In this document: positions 42,251-45,512 of the stretch, piece after piece
How positions within the stretch are numbered: the first letter of the stretch is position 1
Layout: each line of letters starts with the position of its first letter
DNA from: Bacteroidales bacterium
GTDB taxonomy: Bacteria > Bacteroidota > Bacteroidia > Bacteroidales > F082
Reading direction: 5' to 3'
DNA length: 45,512 nt
NCBI GenBank assembly: GCA_017553625.1
Contig: JAFZKP010000048.1
Location: 1-45,512 of the forward strand
Program-made: the position numbers and the translations under genes
The notes under the pieces: model-generated
Seen by the model: the letters and a program-made list of their open reading frames with translations, nothing else
Databases searched by the model: none
Told to the model about the DNA's origin: nothing

Positions 42251-43153
42251 ATGTATTTAAGCAAAAGTAGAGTCTCAAATTATGGGTGTGATGATTTTGT
42301 TAATAACGTTATCGCAATAAAAGACATCAACAGAAACATCCATAAAGCTGTTAATACAGTAAGATCAAAAGTTAAAAAAGATCTACAAGAACCTGATTAC
42401 ACCGCCGCTTTGGCTATTGAATTTCCAAAGCTTATGAATGCAAGTGGTAAATATCCAACAATAAAATTTGGTGGCTGTTTTATACATCAATCACCAAGAG
42501 TTAAGTTTATGGGACGACAAAAGCAAGAATCTTGTGAATTGGGAGATTTATTAGTGCTTGTCCGTAAACAAACAATGGATGGGGAAAGATACAATGCAGC
42601 TTTACTCCAATTTAAAATGTCAGATAAAAGCCCAGAAGAATTAAAGAAAGATGGTGATTTTAAGCAGCTTTTCTTATATGAAAATTGGCCGGAGTTTGAA
42701 ATAGGTAAATTAAAATCAAAATACGACATTCGACCTAAAGTCGTTAATCAGGGAGCGTTATATTGTATGATACAAGAAACGATACCACAGTTTTATATGG
42801 CAGAACCAATGAAAACAATGTCTTATTGTCACAATAATACATTCGGAAGGTTTTTGGTTAATATGATAAACAGGCAGGCAGGTCGCGCTATATCAGAAGA
42901 ACCAGCTAGAAAAGATGACGAATGGTCCAAGCTTATATGGGATTTAATAGAAAATTCATTGAATACAAAGTTTAATAGGGAAAATGTTGACTATAAAAAT
43001 GTAACAAGACTAAGTGATGGTTTTTTAATGCTTATTAATAAATTACCAGATATTGATTCTATTATTAATGGGAATGATTATAATGGCGTTAATGATGACG
43101 ATAGCTCAGGAATATCTATACTATTCATCGATATTGATGATAGAGAGAAATAA
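42251..43153 (+). CDS. Unrecognised 300-residue protein with PD-(D/E)XK-like motifs
   Basis: No family is named with confidence. Residues 57-122 hold spaced acidic and basic residues that fit a PD-(D/E)XK nuclease core: E57 in ALAIEFPKL, D99 in CELGDLLVLV, then a hairpin and Q120-F-K122 in ALLQFKMSDKS. The motif variant D-x20-QxK occurs in several nuclease groups. The C-terminal half is helical without recognised motifs and ends with an acidic tail (NGVNDDDSSG). There is no signal peptide. It is preceded by the tail-anchored small protein and followed by a strong hairpin. A defence-type effector is possible but is an inference. Confidence 0.65.
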   Translation: MYLSKSRVSNYGCDDFVNNVIAIKDINRNIHKAVNTVRSKVKKDLQEPDYTAALAIEFPKLMNASGKYPTIKFGGCFIHQSPRVKFMGRQKQESCELGDLLVLVRKQTMDGERYNAALLQFKMSDKSPEELKKDGDFKQLFLYENWPEFEIGKLKSKYDIRPKVVNQGALYCMIQETIPQFYMAEPMKTMSYCHNNTFGRFLVNMINRQAGRAISEEPARKDDEWSKLIWDLIENSLNTKFNRENVDYKNVTRLSDGFLMLINKLPDIDSIINGNDYNGVNDDDSSGISILFIDIDDREK

Positions 43154-43172
43154 TACCATGTAAAATTTTATT

Positions 43173-43244
43173 GCGTGCCACTTCCCGCATTCTGTCTCTA
43201 AGGTCCCGCAAACACCTCGATAAGGGAATGCGGAAGTGGCACGC
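43173..43244. terminator. Long hairpin after the nuclease-like gene
   Basis: GCGTGCCACTTCCCGCATTC (43173-43192) is complementary to GAATGCGGAAGTGGCACGC (43226-43244) but for one missing base. It starts 20 bases after the stop and is followed by TTTT, so it may act as a terminator. It could also be a small inverted-repeat element. Confidence 0.6.
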
Positions 43245-43290
43245 TTTTGGATTGTTTATCAGTACGGTTGAGTTTCCTCACCCTTTCAGG

Positions 43291-43440
43291 GTTCGGAATG
43301 ACAAATCATAATCAATAATCATCCAGGCGCGGCATGTGGGTTCATATTCTTTTGTATGCTCCTTCATGCCGCGCTTGTTAGTGCCTCACAATGACTCTGT
43401 CATTCCGAACCGATAGGCGAGGAATCTCACCTTCGCTCCC
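43291..43440. repeat. Composite inverted repeat with nested hairpin
   Basis: Perfect outer arms GTTCGGAATGACA (43291-43303) and TGTCATTCCGAAC (43398-43410) enclose an inner hairpin GCGCGGCATG (43327-43336) / CATGCCGCGC (43365-43374). The outer right arm continues into CGAGGAATCTC, the same sequence as in the murB insertion. This is most of the 415-base gap 43154-43568; no gene is visible in it. Confidence 0.75.
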
Positions 43441-43538
43441 TCAGGTTTTACAGCTCAGGCCTCTTGAAGTGCAATTTTTGCACATCAAAATTTTCTGAAA
43501 TTTTTTAACAAAAAGGCTGTACTTTTGAAAAATAATTG

Positions 43539-43546
43539 TAATTTTG
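43539..43546 (+). promoter_or_regulatory. -7 promoter element for the second DUF4160-DUF2442 pair
   Basis: TAATTTTG followed by CC, 22 bases before the ATG at 43569. A TTTG at 43524-43527 is too close to be a standard -33 box. Confidence 0.5.
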
Positions 43547-43568
43547 CCTGTTCTTAAATGATAAAAAT

Positions 43569-43829
43569 ATGCCAGAAATTTCAAGATTCTATGGAATCGC
43601 AATTTACATGTTTATTGGTGATCATAATCCACCACATTTTCATGTTTACTATGATGGTTCGTCTGCTTTGGTATCAATACAAGACGGGGCCATTTTAAAA
43701 GGCTCATTGCCACCCCAGGCTAAACGACTTGTAAAACAATGGCTTGGACTGCATAAAGATGAATTGTTGGATAATTGGAATCGTTTGTCAAGCAGCGAAT
43801 CCGCATTTAATATAAAACCATTAAGATGA
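43569..43829 (+). CDS. DUF4160 protein (cassette 2)
   Basis: An 86-residue DUF4160 protein. It has the classic N-terminus with MPEISRFYGIAIYMFIGDHN, the PPHFHVYYDG core and a C-terminal helix LVKQWLGLHKDELLDNW. The DUF2442 partner starts inside its stop region (ATGA-type overlap of 4 bases), so the two are translationally coupled. It is closer to the family consensus than cassette 1 (36344-36634), so the two cassettes are diverged and not a recent duplication. Function unknown. Confidence 0.88.
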   Translation: MPEISRFYGIAIYMFIGDHNPPHFHVYYDGSSALVSIQDGAILKGSLPPQAKRLVKQWLGLHKDELLDNWNRLSSSESAFNIKPLR

Positions 43830-44137
43830 TGAAAAACAATGAAGTTTTGGCTGTTACAGCTGCTGAATATATTGAAGATTACAAACTTCGCCTTACTTTC
43901 AATAATGGCGCGGTTCGTATGGTGGATTTTGTACCTCTGATGCAAAAGGGAATTTGCAAAAAATTGCAGAATAAAGACTATTTCCGTTCGTTTACACTCG
44001 ACCCTTTTACCGTTGACTGGAACAACGAAATAGGTTTTGCTCCTGAATATCTTTATGAAATCGGAGCATATCCTGAAAGTGGGGAAACAACTCCATTAAT
44101 TGCAGCCGAAGAACAAGCCGAATATGGTAAAAAATAA
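43826..44137 (+). CDS. DUF2442 protein (cassette 2)
   Basis: A 103-residue DUF2442 protein. The core YKLRLTFNNGAVRMVDFVPLM and the segment FRSFTLDPFTVDWNNEIGFA, followed by PEYLYEIG, match the family pattern. An acidic tail follows. It is coupled with the DUF4160 gene upstream. Pairs of this kind are widespread in bacteria and resemble small toxin-antitoxin operons in layout; a biochemical role is not established. Confidence 0.88.
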   Translation: MMKNNEVLAVTAAEYIEDYKLRLTFNNGAVRMVDFVPLMQKGICKKLQNKDYFRSFTLDPFTVDWNNEIGFAPEYLYEIGAYPESGETTPLIAAEEQAEYGKK

Positions 44138-44146
44138 ATTGACACT

Positions 44147-45040
44147 ATGAAAAGGTTTTACACGATAATTGTTGCAGCGGCGCTGTTGCTGAGCGTGAGC
44201 CAGTGCAAGAAAGACAAGGAATCGCAGACATCGAATAACGATAACAACGATCATCCGATTATCACTAACTCGGTCGGTTTCTCTGTGAGCGATAGCGTCC
44301 AGGTGATGTTCGCGCCGGGTAACCTCAATGCCACGTCGTCGGACGGCTACACGTGGAGCTGGTCGTTTGCTTCGTCGCAGGATGCATTTATAGGAGACCA
44401 TTACTCGAACAATTGTGTCAGTGGCGCACTTACCAGTTGCCCGGGCACTGTCGATCTTTTCGGCTGGGTTGGAGCCTCGGCGTTATGGGATACATACGGC
44501 ATCAACAACAGCCAGGATTATCACCAATACGGCTTGTATTCGTACGACACGCTCAAAACCGAATGGGGCACTCTCGCCAACGAGGCCGCGCTCTGCGGCT
44601 ACAATAACTGGCGTACCTTGTCGGATGGCGAATGGGCATATGTGTTCTATGGCAGAGCCGATGCGGGAAAGAAGCACGCTCATGGCAATGTCAACGGCAA
44701 AAATGGCATGATATTGCTGCCCGATGTGTGGACACTTCCCAGTGGTTTGGATTTTTATACCGATACAATTTGGAACGGAAATATATATAATGCCGACCAA
44801 TGGGCGCAGATGGAGAACAACGGCGCAGTGTTTCTTCCTGCCGCCGGATACCGTGAGAACGCCGATGTCGAGGCTGTCGGCGAACAAGGATATTACTGGT
44901 CGAAGAGTGCCGACTACGCCGATCAGGCCAATACGATTCTTTTCGATGTGGTGTTTGATGAAGGGCAGTTGTTTACATGTATCAGCTCGTACAGATACAA
45001 CGGATATTCGGTCCGCCTGGTCCGAAATATAGATGATTAA
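44147..45040 (+). CDS. Lipoprotein with one copy of the ~240-residue module
   Basis: A 297-residue lipoprotein. A type II signal peptide ends at C20 (LLLSVSQC), followed by a charged KKDKES stretch compatible with outer-membrane or surface sorting in this phylum. The rest is one copy of the module seen twice in the 37420-41694 protein. Shared landmarks are APGNLNATSSDG, a VDLFGW turn, NNWRTLSDGEWAYVFYGR, NGKNGMILLPD, GAVFLPAAGYRE, YYWS and SVRLV at the end. The layout is reminiscent of FISUMP- or FGE-like folds, which is unproven. Its base composition is GC-balanced like the core genes, unlike the AT-rich copies, so exchange between them is not recent. Confidence 0.82.
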   Translation: MKRFYTIIVAAALLLSVSQCKKDKESQTSNNDNNDHPIITNSVGFSVSDSVQVMFAPGNLNATSSDGYTWSWSFASSQDAFIGDHYSNNCVSGALTSCPGTVDLFGWVGASALWDTYGINNSQDYHQYGLYSYDTLKTEWGTLANEAALCGYNNWRTLSDGEWAYVFYGRADAGKKHAHGNVNGKNGMILLPDVWTLPSGLDFYTDTIWNGNIYNADQWAQMENNGAVFLPAAGYRENADVEAVGEQGYYWSKSADYADQANTILFDVVFDEGQLFTCISSYRYNGYSVRLVRNIDD

Positions 45041-45115
45041 TCGGCGTCATTTCCATTGTTGAAAAAATATTTGAAAAAATTTTAAAAAAAATGTCGGGTG
45101 TATTGAAAAATGTAG

Positions 45116-45123
45116 TAATTTTG
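45116..45123 (+). promoter_or_regulatory. -7 promoter element for the rpsL operon
   Basis: TAATTTTG followed by CA. No convincing -33 box is seen. It predicts a leader of about 260 bases before rpsL. The preceding stretch 45041-45115 is AT-rich and shows nothing else. Confidence 0.6.
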
Positions 45124-45129
45124 CACCCG

Positions 45130-45388
45130 CAAAAAAGGTAGTAAATGTTGCCTCATTTACAATAGAAAGGGACCTGATAAGTAAAACGTTAGAGGTCCGT
45201 TCGCCGTAAGTCATTGGGACTCAAAAGATAGGACTTCGGTGTGTTTTGATACAAAAGTCGGTACCATGACTTGTCAAATCCCCTTCTATGTGTAGTTTCA
45301 GCATCGAAAATTATCTTTTTTATGGCAAAAAAAAGAAAGAAATTTCTGTATATAACAAAATAAAAAATTAATTAAACGCAATTAAAGA
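45130..45388 (+). promoter_or_regulatory. Structured leader RNA of the rpsL (str) operon
   Basis: The leader contains hairpin 1, GTAAATG (45141-45147) / CATTTAC (45154-45160). A larger domain follows, closed by ATAGAAAGGG (45162-45171) with CCCCTTCTAT (45280-45289). Inside it are GGACCT (45170-45175) / AGGTCC (45193-45198) and AAGTCAT (45208-45214) / ATGACTT (45266-45272). The closing stem and the first inner stem share two bases, so they may compete. A ribosomal-protein-binding autoregulatory leader is the natural reading. A separate small RNA is the alternative. A 13-codon ORF (45322-45363) near its end is probably not meaningful. Confidence 0.5.
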
Positions 45389-45512
45389 ATGCCAACGATT
45401 CAACAGTTAGTCCGCAAAGGACGTCAGAAATTGGAAGACAAGAGTAAATCTCCTGCCTTGGATTCTTGCCCACAGCGCCGCGGCGTTTGTGTTCGTGTTT
45501 ATACGACCACAC
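45389..45512 (+). CDS. rpsL: 30S ribosomal protein S12 (5' part; runs off the window)
   Basis: The first 41 codons of S12 are present: [19 protein letters not shown], then [20 protein letters not shown]. The match to S12 N-termini is clear. S12 sits in the decoding centre of the small subunit and heads the str operon (usually with rpsG and fusA downstream, outside this window). The conserved PNSALRK loop, where streptomycin resistance changes occur, lies beyond the end. The start is the only ATG consistent with the family. Confidence 0.95.
   Translation, partial: MPTIQQLVRKGRQKLEDKSKSPALDSCPQRRGVCVRVYTTT

Noticed and set aside
45322-45363. 13-codon ORF (MAKKRKKFLYITK) at the end of the rpsL leader
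   Set aside because: It has a plausible ATG but very low complexity and no support beyond position. An attenuating leader peptide cannot be argued from one sequence.

Overview
The window reads as a chromosomal segment of a Bacteroidetes bacterium, most likely an uncultured Bacteroidales. Four things point there: promoters of the Bacteroidetes type (TTTG, about 19 bases, TAnnTTTG) before several genes; type IX secretion (T9SS) cargo with C-terminal sorting domains; a PorE-like T9SS envelope protein; and phylum-typical genes such as a fused secDF and a DUF4290 gene beside murA. No rRNA, tRNA, CRISPR array, transposase or integrase was recognised.

Left part (1-36.2 kb), mainly housekeeping: the tail of a T9SS cargo protein; murB; two glycosyltransferases; ftsE; a four-helix-bundle (S23-type) gene inside an unusual repeat cassette; an htpG-lemA-TPM operon; a methyltransferase; an ion channel; ilvE; an Omp28-like T9SS protein with a thioesterase; a minus-strand block running from a giant LRR/InlB-repeat surface protein through porE, purM and prfA to pyrF; secDF; grpE-dnaJ with an ABC exporter pair; murA with a DUF4290 gene; and a UvrD/PcrA helicase. 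Proteostasis (htpG, grpE, dnaJ), envelope building (murA, murB, ftsE, secDF) and T9SS functions dominate.

Middle to right (36.2-44.1 kb) is visibly AT-richer and accessory. It is bounded on both sides by a DUF4160-DUF2442 gene pair. Inside are a 6S-like structured RNA with a perfect promoter and a T-run, a 1424-residue repeat-rich surface protein with a sorting-domain-like module at its N-terminus, and two unrecognised genes. One of these has a C-terminal membrane segment, and the other has a PD-(D/E)XK-like motif set. These two are the best candidates here for an undescribed system. The right edge returns to core genome: a lipoprotein, a structured leader RNA and the start of rpsL.

Dispersed palindromes run throughout. 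Several families recur between genes, and three copies lie in frame inside protein-coding genes (murB, the methyltransferase, the TPM-protein signal peptide), comparable to the protein-coding palindromic elements known from Rickettsia.
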